Assembly: GCF_001513955.1 (NCBI RefSeq)
Contig: NZ_KQ948144.1
Coordinates: forward strand, 1,343,041-1,407,040
Reading direction: 5' to 3'
Source of the DNA: Streptomyces pseudovenezuelae
Lineage (GTDB): Bacteria; Actinomycetota; Actinomycetes; Streptomycetales; Streptomycetaceae
DNA length: 64,000 bases
How positions within the stretch are numbered: the stretch's first letter is position 1; each line of letters opens with the position of its first letter. Under the pieces are notes generated by a model. That model ran no database searches, was not told where the DNA came from, and was given only the letters and a program-made list of their open reading frames with translations. Positions 9,020 to 20,689 of this stretch are shown here, one piece after another. The position numbers and the translations under genes are program-made.

Positions 9020-10785
9020 GCCCCCGCCTTGGTGACGGCGGCCGGTTCGCCGGTCAGTGTTGTTGTTTCTGGTACGTCGAGTTGGCCGGTCTCGTGGAAT
9101 TCGAGTTGGCGGCGGCGGTTGGCGATGATGCCTTCGGGGCGGAAGCGCATCAGCAGGATGAGGGCGATGCCGAAGGCGAGCAGTGACTTGTCCTGGAGGA
9201 AGACGAGTTTCTCCGGGAGCAGGTACAGGAGTGCCGCGCCGAGGATGGGGCCTGCGACGGTGCCCATGCCGCCGAGGACGACGGCGGCGAGGAGGAACGC
9301 CGAGTTGGGGGGTGTCGAGCCCGCGAACTGGTACGGCGTCGGGACGACGCTGTAGGTGACGTGGGCGCTGACGGTGCCGGCGAGGCCGGCGAGGGCGGCG
9401 CCGAGGGCGAAGGCGATGAGCTTGACGCGGAAGCCGTTGATGCCCATGGCGGTGGCGGCGGTCTCGTCCTCGCGGATGGCGATCCAGGAGCGGCCGATTC
9501 GGGAGTCGGCGGCGCGGGTGTAGACCAGGACCACGATGGCCATGATCAGCACCATGAGCAGGTAGTAGTTGGCGAAGCGGCCGATGGTGAAGCCGGCGAT
9601 GTCGTGGGCCTGGCCGAGGTTGAACCCGAAGAAGTTGAGGTCCGGGATCGACGGGATGCCGTTGGGGCCGTTGGTGATGTCGGGGCCGGATTCGCCGTCC
9701 ATGTTGTTCACGGCGATGCGGAAGATCTCTCCGAAGCCGAGGGTGACGATGGCGAGGTAGTCGCCGCGCAGGCGCAGGGTGGGGGCGCCGATGAGGACGC
9801 CGAAGATGAGCGATGCGGCGGCGCCGGCGAGTGCGGCGGCCCAGAAGGGGAAGTGGACGCCGGAGAAGCGGGAGAACTCGGAGCCGGAGACGAGGGCGGC
9901 GGTGTAGGCGCCGACGCCGAGGAAGGCGACGTATCCGAGGTCGAGGAGTCCGGCGAGGCCGACGACGATGTTGAGGCCGAGGGCGACGGTGCCGAAGATC
10001 AGGATGTTGACGCCGATGTTGGCGTAGTGGTCGTCGGTCTGGGTGAAGGGGAACGCGATCGCGGCGGCGAAGCCCATGGCGAGCGTGAAGCTGCGGTTGT
10101 GGGCGACGATCCGGGAGAAGCGGTCCATGAGGCCTGCGGTGTGCAGGGCCCAGACGGCGAAGACGACGACGATGAGGAAGCCGACGAAGAGTTCGCCGTA
10201 TTCGGTGTCGATGCCGTAGGTGAAGACGGCGAGGCCGACGATGGTGGCGAGGGTGATGATGGCGCGCTCGACCCAGGGGCTGATGGGTGCGGGTGCGGGG
10301 ATGTTGTCGGGCTTGGCGATGTAGGCCTTGAGCAGCGCGTCGGTGTTCGAGGTGCGGGGCTCGGGGAGGGCGAAGGCGCCGATGACGGGGAGGAGGGAGG
10401 CGATGGCCGCGATCCAGCCGCCCGGTTCGAGGTTGGCGAGTCCGCCGAGTTCGGCGGCGATCGAGACGACCGTGTACCAGGTGACGCCGAAGCCGCCGAG
10501 GGCGGTGAGCACCAGGGGGGCGTTGTTGCGGGCGGGGATGAGTCCGCGCAGGCCGGGGACGTCGTAGGCGGCGAGGGCGAACACCGTGGTGAGGAGGCCG
10601 GCGATGAAGGTCAGCCACTGGAGGCCGCCGGGGTAGCCGGTGTAGGTGAGGTCGCCGGGGAACTCGCTGGTCCAGGTCCAGGCGAGGAAGGCGGAGGCGG
10701 CGGTGGCGATGCCTCCGGCGAGGAGGAGTGCGCGGGCCGCTGCGAGCGGCAGGGGGATCAGGCCGCGGGTGGTGGTGTCGGTCAT
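9016..10785 (-). CDS. livM: Branched-chain amino acid ABC transporter permease LivM (extended N-terminus)
   Basis: A 589-residue multi-pass membrane protein. The C-terminal 330 residues match LivM: GLNIVVGLAGLLDLGYVAFLGVGAYTAAL, the coupling-helix region GDYLAIVTLGFGEIFRI and a final AAVVLGGMGTVAGPILGAALL. Compared with the roughly 425-residue E. coli protein there is an N-terminal extension of about 190 residues with several hydrophobic segments, as in other actinobacterial LivM proteins. The start given is ATG 10785; GTG 10794 would overlap the livH stop in GTGA, the pattern used elsewhere in this operon, and is a real alternative (592 residues). Confidence 0.93.
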
Positions 10786-10790
10786 CGTGA

Positions 10791-11720
10791 TCACGCCCTG
10801 TCCGCTACGCGTTCGCCGAGCAGGCCTTGTGGCCTGACGAGGAGGACGATGATGAGGAGGGCGAAGGCCCAGACGTTGGCCCAGCTCTGGCCGCCGAGCT
10901 TGTCCATGCCGGGGATGCCGTCGATGTAGGCGGAGGCGAGGGTCTCGGCGACGCCGAGGACGAGGCCGCCGAGCATGGCGCCGTAGATGTTGCCGATGCC
11001 GCCGAGGACGGCGGCGGTGAAGGCCTTGAGGCCCATCAGGAAGCCCATGCGGTAGTCGATGTTGCCGTACTTGAGGCCGTAGGCGACGGCTGCGACCGCG
11101 GCGAAGAAGCCGCCGATGGCGAAGGCGATGACGATGATGCGGTTGGTGTCGATGCCCATGAGCTGTGCGGTGTCCGGGTCCTGGGCGGTGGCCTGCATGG
11201 CGCGGCCGGTGCGGGACTTGCGGACGAAGAAGGCGAGGGCGGACATGCAGATGATGGCGGCCACGATGAGGAAGATGTCGGCGTCCTTGATGGTGACGGA
11301 GCCGATCTCGTGGGTGGCGTCGAGGCCGGGGAAGGCGACCGCGCGGTCGGCGCCGGGGTAGAAGTTGCGGACGACTTCCTGGAGGGCCAGGGAGAGGCCG
11401 ATCGCGGTGATGAGCGGTGCGAGCCGTGGTGCTCCGCGCAGGGGCCGGTAGGCGAACCGTTCCGCTCCGACCGCGATGAGGATCGCGACGATGCCGCCGC
11501 CGACCAGCATCAGGGGGACGGCGACGGCCATCGAGACGCCGTCGGGAAGGATGTAGAAGTAGACCGTGAAGGCGCCGAAGGCGCCGGTCATGAAGATCTC
11601 GCCGTGCGCGAAGTTGATGAGCTGGACGATGCCGTACACCATCGTGTAGCCGATGGCGATCAGCCCGTACATCGAGCCTAGAAGCAGCCCGTTGGCCAGC
11701 TGCTGCGGCAGGGTGTTCAC
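10791..11720 (-). CDS. livH: Branched-chain amino acid ABC transporter permease LivH
   Basis: A 309-residue permease with the family start LPQQLANGLLLGSMYGLIAIGYTMVYG and INFAHGEIFMTGAF, the coupling region of LivH proteins, then GLKAFTAAVLGGIGNIYGAMLGG. Start GTG 11720 is preceded by GGAGG seven nucleotides upstream; an upstream in-frame start at 11756 has no such support. It pairs with LivM to form the membrane channel. It is the first permease gene after the binding protein, from which it is separated by a 135-bp gap with a strong hairpin. Confidence 0.95.
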   Translation of the reverse strand: MNTLPQQLANGLLLGSMYGLIAIGYTMVYGIVQLINFAHGEIFMTGAFGAFTVYFYILPDGVSMAVAVPLMLVGGGIVAILIAVGAERFAYRPLRGAPRLAPLITAIGLSLALQEVVRNFYPGADRAVAFPGLDATHEIGSVTIKDADIFLIVAAIICMSALAFFVRKSRTGRAMQATAQDPDTAQLMGIDTNRIIVIAFAIGGFFAAVAAVAYGLKYGNIDYRMGFLMGLKAFTAAVLGGIGNIYGAMLGGLVLGVAETLASAYIDGIPGMDKLGGQSWANVWAFALLIIVLLVRPQGLLGERVADRA

Positions 11721-11785
11721 CGCGTGGCCTCCATTGTCGCTGGTGGTCGTGTGCACGTGTGGCGTGCTGGGGTGGGGTGTGGCAA

Positions 11786-11820
11786 GGGCCGCGCGGTCGG
11801 GGTCCCCTTCCGCGCGGCCC
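11786..11820 (-). terminator. Intra-operon hairpin between binding-protein gene and livH
   Basis: An 11-bp perfect stem (11786-11796 with 11810-11820) encloses a smaller GGGG/CCCC hairpin. There is no T-run on the minus strand. At this position it probably acts as a partial terminator or mRNA-end stabiliser, keeping the binding protein in excess over the permeases. Confidence 0.6.
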
Positions 11821-11855
11821 GTGGTGAGGTGGTGCTGTTGCCGTCGAGGCCGGGA

Positions 11856-13088
11856 CTAGCTGGCGGTGCCGGTCTTCACGGCCTTCCACGCACCCTTGGT
11901 GACCTGGTAGACGGTCAGCTGCTTGTTGGTGGTGTCGCCGTACTCGTCGAAGGAGACCTTGCCGGAGATGCCCTCGAAGTCGGACTTCTGGACACCGTCG
12001 ACGACGGAGGAGCGCAGGGCGTTGATGTCGCTGGGGACCTTACCGCCGTTGGCGTCGACGGCGGCCTTCACGGCCTTGATGATGGCGGTGGCGGCGTCGT
12101 AGGAGTACGCGCCGTAGGCGCCGTAGTCACCCTTGTAGCCCTTGGACTTGTACGTCTCGATGAACGTCTTGGCGGCGGGCAGGGTGTCGGCGGGGACGCC
12201 GACGGCGGTGGCGAGGTCGCCCTCGGAGGCGGCGCCCGCGGTCTCGATGTAGGTGGAGGCGAACATGCCGTCGCCGCCGAAGAGCGGGATCTTGACTCCG
12301 CCGTCCTTCATCTGCTTGGTGATCAGCGAGGACTCGTCGTACTGGCCGCCGTAGTAGACCAGGTCGGCCTTGGAGGTCTTGATCTTGGTGACGAGGGAGC
12401 CGAAGTCCTTGTCGCCGGTGTTGACGTGGTCGGTGCCGACCACGCTGCCGCCGAGCTTCTTGAACTGCTCGTTGAAGATCTTGGCGAGGCCGGCGCCGTA
12501 GGTCTGCTTGTCGTCGACGACGAAGACCTTCTTCTTCTTGAGGCCGTTGTACGCGTAGTCGGCGGCGAAGCTGCCCTGGAGCTCGTCGGTGGTGGCGGTG
12601 CGGAAGTACGTCTTGTAGGGACGCTTCTTGGCCGTCTGCCAGTCCTTGCCCTGGGTCAGGGCGGGGTTGGTGTTCGAGGGGGAGATCTCGACCATGTTGG
12701 CCGAGGCGAACACCTGCTGCATCGACTGGGCGACGCCGGAGTTCAGCGGGCCGACGGCGCCGACGGCGGTCTTGTCGCCGGTGATGGCGGTGGCGTTGGA
12801 CTGGCCGGTGGCCGGCTGCGCCTTGTCGTCGAAGGCCTTCAGTTTGAAGGTGACGCCGGGGACGAGCTTGTTCTTGTTGGCGTCGTCGACGGCGATCTGG
12901 GCGCCGTACTGGATACCGAGACCGGTGGTGGAGTTCTCGCCGGACAGCGGGGCGTCCACGCCGATGGTGAGGGTGGTGCCACCCCCGTTGTCGCTGTCGC
13001 CGCCCTTGTCGTCTCGGGAGCCGCAGGCGGTGAGTGTGAGAGCCCCCGTCGCCATGACGGAGGTCAGGATCACCATGGAACGTCGCAC
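11856..13088 (-). CDS. livK: Branched-chain amino acid ABC transporter substrate-binding lipoprotein
   Basis: A 410-residue lipoprotein. The N-terminus VRRSMVILTSVMATGALTLTAC is a lipoprotein signal with lipobox LTAC; a glycine/acidic linker follows, then the Leu/Ile/Val-binding fold (LTIGVDAPLSGENS, KTYFRTATTDELQG, DLVYYGGQYDESSLI, FDEYGDTTNKQLTVYQV). It captures the amino acid outside the membrane and delivers it to LivHM. Start GTG 13088 has AAGGA six nucleotides upstream; an ATG two codons earlier (13094) abuts the same AAGGA and is less well spaced. It is the promoter-proximal gene of the operon; the 214 bp upstream hold no other gene. Confidence 0.93.
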   Translation of the reverse strand: MRRSMVILTSVMATGALTLTACGSRDDKGGDSDNGGGTTLTIGVDAPLSGENSTTGLGIQYGAQIAVDDANKNKLVPGVTFKLKAFDDKAQPATGQSNATAITGDKTAVGAVGPLNSGVAQSMQQVFASANMVEISPSNTNPALTQGKDWQTAKKRPYKTYFRTATTDELQGSFAADYAYNGLKKKKVFVVDDKQTYGAGLAKIFNEQFKKLGGSVVGTDHVNTGDKDFGSLVTKIKTSKADLVYYGGQYDESSLITKQMKDGGVKIPLFGGDGMFASTYIETAGAASEGDLATAVGVPADTLPAAKTFIETYKSKGYKGDYGAYGAYSYDAATAIIKAVKAAVDANGGKVPSDINALRSSVVDGVQKSDFEGISGKVSFDEYGDTTNKQLTVYQVTKGAWKAVKTGTAS

Positions 13089-13302
13089 AATCATTCCTTT
13101 CCGCAGGCAGGCGCGCCCTCGTGGGTGCGGCTGGTGCCCGCGCTTTACCGAACTCCCGATGGAGCGGTGACTGGCCGTGACTCTAAGCCCGGTTTGCGGG
13201 CAGCGGCATGGCTGTGGACTGGCTTGTGACTTTCTTGTTATGACGTGATGGATGACGGGCTTCCGTGGAGGGGGCTCTCAGCCGGTTTGGTGGGTTACTC
13301 CC

Positions 13303-13989
13303 TCAGTCCGCATTTTGAGAACCTGCACTTCCGGTTGGCCGTCCGGGCTGTGGCGCCGGTGTCGCGGCGCAGGCGCCCCGGAGGAGCCGGAAAAGGTCGC
13401 GGGAGTACGCCTGGCCGAAGATGAAGCTGTGATGCTGTATTGCGCGCGCGTTACGGAGCGTTACGTCAAGAAATGGTAGGTCGGCATTCTGGGGCAGCAC
13501 CGAACAGTCCGAAACCGATATCTCCACGGTGACCCGGCGTGTCGTGCCGGGGTGCACGGTGAAGGCGTCGGGCAGGGCGTGGGCGGTGAGGCCGGTGAAT
13601 GCGGCGCCGGTGACCTGGAGGGTGACGGGGGGCCCGCCGCGGACGTCGACGGCGAAGCGGAAGCGGCCGCTGGTGGGGCGGGTGCCGGGGGGTTCGGGCA
13701 GTCCGGCGGGTCCCAGGTACCGCCAGGCGGTGACGTTGGCGGGCCAGGGGACGGGGGTGTCTTCGGGTTCGGGGCGCTGGTCCCCGGAGAGGGTGCGGGG
13801 GAGGAGAACTCCGGCCGCGAGCAGGGCGATTGTCGTGGCGGTCAGGGTGGCCCTGCGGGTGCGCGGCGGCAGGCCGCGCCACCGCGCGCTCCAACGGTCC
13901 GTCAGCCGGGGCCCGTCGGTGCCGATGACGTCGTAACTCTCCTCGCGATCGGAGGAGTCGACGGGCTCGACGGGGCCGATACCGGTCAT
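13303..13989 (-). CDS. Membrane-anchored protein of unknown function
   Basis: A 228-residue protein not matched to a named family. It has a polar, acidic N-terminus of about 45 residues, one hydrophobic segment (residues 47-63, TLTATTIALLAAGVLL) and a C-terminal extracytoplasmic region of about 160 residues with a beta-sandwich look (FRFAVDVRGGPPVTLQVTGAAF, RRVTVEISVSDCSVLP), resembling an immunoglobulin-like fold with two cysteines. Start ATG 13989 is chosen over 14034 because the extra residues look like non-coding arginine-rich filler; no strong Shine-Dalgarno is seen at either. It lies upstream of the liv operon on the same strand but 214 bp away, so a link is not implied. Confidence 0.7.
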   Translation of the reverse strand: MTGIGPVEPVDSSDREESYDVIGTDGPRLTDRWSARWRGLPPRTRRATLTATTIALLAAGVLLPRTLSGDQRPEPEDTPVPWPANVTAWRYLGPAGLPEPPGTRPTSGRFRFAVDVRGGPPVTLQVTGAAFTGLTAHALPDAFTVHPGTTRRVTVEISVSDCSVLPQNADLPFLDVTLRNARAIQHHSFIFGQAYSRDLFRLLRGACAATPAPQPGRPTGSAGSQNAD

Positions 13990-14034
13990 GGGAGAACGGT
14001 AGGCGAGCCGGGGGCCCGTGCCCAGCCGGAGCAC

Positions 14035-14580
14035 GCCCCGGCGCCTGTCTGTCGGGCCGGATCTGCGGGGCGGGAGATCTTGGTTTTGGGCGGGGGTGAG
14101 TGGGGGTGGTGCGTGGGGGCGGCGTGAGGCCGGGACGGATCGCGTCCTGTGCGGTTCTGCGGGCGCGATGCCGGCTTGGTCGCGTGGCCGGTACGGGCGG
14201 CGGGGGGTGTCCGTGCGGAGTTGCCCCGGCGTGGGGAGTCGCTGTCGGGGGCTTCGAGGGGCGGGGCGGCCCGGGTTGTGCGGGAGGGCGTGGGGGCGGC
14301 GCGAGGCAGGGGAGGGTGCCGGGGGCGGAGAGGCGGGCGCGCTGCCGGCTTGGTCGCGTGGCCGGTACTGGCGGCCGGGGGTGCTCCGGCATGGGGAGTC
14401 GCTGGCGGGGGGCTTCTAGGGGTGGGGCGGCACGCGTGATGTCGGGCTGGTCGGGCGGCCGGATTCTCTTGCGGTCCCGGGGCCCCGGGGTTGTGCGGGA
14501 GTGTGGGCCGGCAGGTGACGTCGGCGTCGCAGGGGGGTGGGCCGGTTCGCGCGACGCCGACGTGGTGCGCCGGACGGTTC
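14035..14580. repeat. Non-coding gap with a 175-bp imperfect tandem duplication
   Basis: No convincing gene lies here on either strand; the open frames are arginine/proline- or glycine-rich and change with strand. Two copies of a segment of about 175 bp run from about 14111 to 14287 and from 14288 to about 14445. Shared landmarks are GCGTGGGGGCGGCG (14111, 14288), CCGGCTTGGTCGCGTGGCCG (14171, 14345) and TGGGGAGTCGCTG. The offset between landmarks is 174-177 bp, showing small indels after duplication. No function is evident. Confidence 0.75.
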
Positions 14581-15042
14581 TCAGCGGGTGGGGGCGTCCC
14601 GCAGGAGGCAGGTGAGGCGGGCGGTGCAGACGCGGCGCTGCTCCTCGTCGCTGATCACGATCTCGTAGGTCGCGGTGGACCGTCCGCGGTGCACCGGTGT
14701 GGCCACCCCGGTCACCAGCCCCGAGCGCACCCCGCGGTGGTGGGTGCAGTTCAGGTCGACGCCGACGGCGATCTTGGAGCTTCCGGCGTGCAGCATGGAG
14801 CCGACGGACCCGAGGGTCTCGGCGAGCACGGCCGAGGCGCCTCCGTGCAGCAGGCCGTACGGCTGGGTGTTGCCCTCGACGGGCATGGTGCCGACGACCC
14901 GGTCCGCCGAGGCCTCGACGATCTGCACGCCCATGCGGGTGCCCAGGTGCCCGGCGGAGAACATGGCGACGAGGTCGACGCCGAGCGCCGCGTACTCGTC
15001 GATGACCTCCTGCGGGAACGTGGCGTGCTGCTGCTCACCCAT
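14581..15042 (-). CDS. PaaI-type hotdog-fold thioesterase
   Basis: A 153-residue single-domain protein with the hotdog motif LLHGGASAVLAETLGS, where the glycine-rich turn and the following glutamate form the active site of PaaI/YdiI-type thioesterases, and the strand VGVDLNCTHHRGVRSG. It probably hydrolyses an acyl- or aryl-CoA thioester; which one cannot be told. Start ATG 15042 has GGAG eight nucleotides upstream; the longer frame to 15090 would overlap nothing useful and lacks a site. It sits 52 bp downstream of the FdhF-like gene on the same strand and may be co-transcribed. Confidence 0.85.
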   Translation of the reverse strand: MGEQQHATFPQEVIDEYAALGVDLVAMFSAGHLGTRMGVQIVEASADRVVGTMPVEGNTQPYGLLHGGASAVLAETLGSVGSMLHAGSSKIAVGVDLNCTHHRGVRSGLVTGVATPVHRGRSTATYEIVISDEEQRRVCTARLTCLLRDAPTR

Positions 15043-15094
15043 GGGCGGGCTCCGTTCGTCCTGGTAGCTACGACTGTCTGCGCTGAGCAAACGC

Positions 15095-17374
<2,280 letters not shown>

Positions 17375-17541
17375 CGGGCTCTCTCCTTCGCACACACCTG
17401 TGAGGTACGTCTCCGATCCTCGCACGCGCCGGTGACAACGGCGTTTGCCGGGCCCACGGTGAGCGGTGACGGCGTCCGGCCTCGCGTGGCGTCGGCGGCG
17501 GGCGGGTCCGACTGTCAGTGGGGCGTGGCAGGATCGGGGGC

Positions 17542-20271
17542 GTGGCAGAGACAGCAGCGAAGAAGACCGACAACAGCCCCGGCGGCAGCCGCCCGCGCCT
17601 GATGCTCATGGACGGGCACTCGCTGGCCTATCGCGCGTTCTTCGCGCTGCCCGCGGAGAACTTCACCACCGCGACCGGCCAGCCGACGAACGCGATCTAC
17701 GGCTTCGCCTCGATGCTGGCCAACACCCTGCGCGACGAGGAGCCCACGCACTTCGCGGTGGCCTTCGACGTGTCCCGCAAGACCTGGCGTTCCGAGGAGT
17801 TCACGGAGTACAAGGCCAACCGCTCCAAGACCCCGGACGAGTTCAAGGGCCAGGTCGAGCTGATCGGTGAGCTCCTCGACGCGATGCACGTCTCGCGCTT
17901 CGCGGTCGACGGCTTCGAGGCCGACGACGTCATCGCCACGCTCGCCACCCAGGCCGAGGCCGAGGGCTTCGACGTGCTGATCGTCACCGGCGACCGCGAC
18001 TCCTTCCAGCTGGTCTCCGAGCACACCACCGTGCTGTACCCGACCAAGGGCGTCTCGGAGCTGACCCGGTTCACCCCGGAGAAGGTGTTCGAGAAGTACG
18101 GTCTGACGCCCGCCCAGTACCCCGACTTCGCCGCCTTGCGCGGCGACCCGTCCGACAACCTCCCCGGCATCCCCGGCGTCGGCGAGAAGACCGCCGCGAA
18201 GTGGATCAACCAGTTCGGTTCGTTCGTGGAGCTGGTCGAGCGCGTCGAGGAGGTCAAGGGCAAGGCCGGGCAGAACCTCCGCGACCACCTGGAGGCCGTC
18301 AAGCTCAACCGCCGCCTCACCGAGATGGTGCGCACGGTGGAGCTGCCGAAGACGGTCACCGACCTGGAGCGCGCCCCGTACGACCGCAAGTCGCTCGCGA
18401 TGATCCTGGACACCCTGGAGATCAGGAACCCCTCGCTGCGGGAGCGGCTGCTGGCCGTGGACCCCGGCGCGGAGGAGGCCGAGGGTGCCCCGGTCGCCGC
18501 GCCCGGCGTGGCGGTGGACGGCACGGTGCTCGGCACCGGTGAGCTGGCTGCCTGGCTCGCCGAGCACGGCGCGGGGCAGCCGCTCGGTCTCGCCACGGTC
18601 GACACCTGGGCGCTGGGCACCGGATCGGTCGCCGAGGTCGCGCTCGCCGCGTCCGGCGGGGCCGCCGCCTGGTTCGACCCGTCCGAGCTGGACGAGGCCG
18701 ACGAGCGGGCGTGGGCGGCCTGGCTCGCCGACGCCGGGCGGCCCAAGGTGCTGCACAACGCCAAGGGCGCCATGCGGGTCTTCGCCGAGCACGGTTGGAG
18801 CGTCGCCGGAGTCGGCATGGACACCGCGCTGGCCGCGTACCTCGTCAAGCCGGGGCGCCGGTCCTTCGACCTGGACGCACTGTCGCTGGAGTACCTGGGC
18901 CGTGAGCTGGCGCCCGCCGCCGCGGCCGACGGGCAGCTCGCCTTCGGTGCGGACGACGGCGCCGAGGCCGAGGCGCTGATGATCCAGGCGCGGGCCGTCC
19001 TCGATCTGGGTACGGCCTTCGAGGGCCGCCTGGAGGAGGTCGGGGCGGCGGATCTGCTGCGGGACATGGAGCTGCCCACCTCCGCCCTGCTGGCCCGCAT
19101 GGAGCGGCACGGCATCGCCGCCGACCGGGCTCACCTGGAAGCCATGGAGCAGATGTTCGCCGGGGCGGTGCAGCAGGCCGTGAAGGAGGCGCACGCGGCG
19201 GCCGGTCACGAGTTCAACCTCGGCTCGCCCAAGCAGCTCCAGGAGGTTCTCTTCGGTGAGCTCGGCCTGCCGAAGACGAAGAAGACGAAGACCGGGTACA
19301 CCACGGACGCCGACGCGCTCGCGTGGCTGGCGACCCAGACGGACAACGAACTGCCGGTGATCATGCTCCGGCACCGTGAGCAGGCCAAGCTGCGGGTGAC
19401 CGTCGAGGGCCTGATCAAGACGATCGCCGCGGACGGCCGTATCCATACGACGTTCAACCAGACGGTCGCGGCGACAGGGCGTCTGTCGTCGACCGATCCG
19501 AACCTCCAGAACATCCCGGTCCGTACGGACGAGGGGCGGGCGATCCGGCGCGGGTTCGTGGTGGGGGACGGCTTCGAGTCCCTCATGACCGCGGACTACA
19601 GCCAGATCGAGCTGCGGGTGATGGCCCACCTGTCCGAGGACGAGGGACTCATCGAGGCGTTCACCTCGGGGGAGGACCTGCACACGACCGCCGCCTCGCA
19701 GGTGTTCGCCGTGGAGCCCGGTGGGGTCGACGCGGAGATGCGGCGGAAGATCAAGGCCATGTCGTACGGGCTGGCGTACGGGCTGTCCGCGTTCGGGCTC
19801 TCGCAGCAGCTGAACATCGACGCGGGAGAGGCGCGGGCGTTGATGGACGCGTACTTCGAGCGGTTCGGCGGGGTGCGGGACTATCTGCGGCGGGCCGTCG
19901 ACGAGGCGCGGGCGACCGGGTACACGGCGACGCTCTTCGGGCGCCGGCGGTATCTGCCCGACCTCAACAGCGACAACCGGCAGCGGCGTGAGGCGGCCGA
20001 GCGGATGGCACTCAACGCGCCGATCCAGGGCACGGCGGCGGACATCGTCAAGATCGCGATGCTCAAGGTGGACGGGGCGCTGCGGGAGGCCGGGCTCGCC
20101 TCGCGCATGCTGCTGCAGGTCCACGACGAAATCGTGCTGGAGGTCGCGCCGGGGGAGCGGGGGGTCGCGGAGGAGATCGTCCGACGGGAGATGTCCGACG
20201 CTGTGCGTCTGCGGGTGCCGTTGGGGGTTTCGGTGGGAGATGGGGCGGACTGGGAGTCCGCAGCGCACTAG
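17542..20271 (+). CDS. polA: DNA polymerase I
   Basis: A 909-residue protein. Residues about 15-300 are a 5'-3' nuclease domain (LMLMDGHSLAYRAFFALP, FEADDVIATLA, and a helix-hairpin-helix LPGIPGVGEKTAAKW). The middle 200 residues occupy the 3'-5' exonuclease place but lack the metal-binding acidic residues: the usual D-x-E is replaced within LATVDTWAL and the next aspartate lies in HNAKGAM, so proofreading is probably absent. The polymerase domain has motif A with D685 (TADYSQIELR), the O-helix RRKIKAMSYGLAYG and motif C with D862 and E863 (VHDEIVLE). Start GTG 17542 fits the family better than GTG 17518. It repairs gaps and removes Okazaki primers. Confidence 0.96.
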   Translation: MAETAAKKTDNSPGGSRPRLMLMDGHSLAYRAFFALPAENFTTATGQPTNAIYGFASMLANTLRDEEPTHFAVAFDVSRKTWRSEEFTEYKANRSKTPDEFKGQVELIGELLDAMHVSRFAVDGFEADDVIATLATQAEAEGFDVLIVTGDRDSFQLVSEHTTVLYPTKGVSELTRFTPEKVFEKYGLTPAQYPDFAALRGDPSDNLPGIPGVGEKTAAKWINQFGSFVELVERVEEVKGKAGQNLRDHLEAVKLNRRLTEMVRTVELPKTVTDLERAPYDRKSLAMILDTLEIRNPSLRERLLAVDPGAEEAEGAPVAAPGVAVDGTVLGTGELAAWLAEHGAGQPLGLATVDTWALGTGSVAEVALAASGGAAAWFDPSELDEADERAWAAWLADAGRPKVLHNAKGAMRVFAEHGWSVAGVGMDTALAAYLVKPGRRSFDLDALSLEYLGRELAPAAAADGQLAFGADDGAEAEALMIQARAVLDLGTAFEGRLEEVGAADLLRDMELPTSALLARMERHGIAADRAHLEAMEQMFAGAVQQAVKEAHAAAGHEFNLGSPKQLQEVLFGELGLPKTKKTKTGYTTDADALAWLATQTDNELPVIMLRHREQAKLRVTVEGLIKTIAADGRIHTTFNQTVAATGRLSSTDPNLQNIPVRTDEGRAIRRGFVVGDGFESLMTADYSQIELRVMAHLSEDEGLIEAFTSGEDLHTTAASQVFAVEPGGVDAEMRRKIKAMSYGLAYGLSAFGLSQQLNIDAGEARALMDAYFERFGGVRDYLRRAVDEARATGYTATLFGRRRYLPDLNSDNRQRREAAERMALNAPIQGTAADIVKIAMLKVDGALREAGLASRMLLQVHDEIVLEVAPGERGVAEEIVRREMSDAVRLRVPLGVSVGDGADWESAAH

Positions 20272-20313
20272 CCTCCGGCGGTTGGGTGCGGGTGTGTGGG
20301 GGCGGGCGTTTTT

Positions 20314-20538
20314 GCGCAGTTCCCCGCGCCCCTGGGGGGTGGGTGGGTTGTGGGTCGGGGACGGGGTGGGGGGTATCCGTCCTCGGTCCGGCGGTTCTGC
20401 TGCTTTGGCTGTTCCCTGTAACGGACGCCGGCCGCTGCGGGCGGACACCCCCCACCCCGTCCCCTTCTCGCCGCACCCGGCCAACGCTTCGTCGTGGCAC
20501 GCGTCACTGCACCCCCCTAGGGGCGCGGGGAACTGCGC
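20314..20538. repeat. Nested inverted-repeat element downstream of polA
   Basis: The outer arms, GCGCAGTTCCCCGCGCCCCT (20314-20333) and its exact complement (20519-20538), are 20-bp perfect repeats. Inside, an 18-bp perfect pair (20357-20374 with 20447-20464, G-rich against C-rich) is nested. The outer arm is a sequence often seen in Streptomyces intergenic hairpins, and another copy occurs at 30498. The whole 20272-20689 gap has no convincing gene; it may act as a terminator or be a small non-autonomous repeat. Confidence 0.75.
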
Positions 20539-20689
20539 GACCAGCCACGACGGACGCGCACCCGCACCACGACCGAACCCCGCACCCCCATAGGCGCCCC
20601 GCCCAAGCCCAGCGCAGCTGCCCGGCGACCGTCACTCGCGTGGACCCCACAACAACCCCCTCACCTCGCCCCCCGGCCAGGATGCCGTC

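Noticed and set aside
13466-14392. Long minus-strand open frame through the repeat region
   Set aside because: It is proline/arginine-rich, contains the duplicated segment as repeated peptide text and is in a different frame from the real gene at 13303-13989. It is a high-GC shadow.
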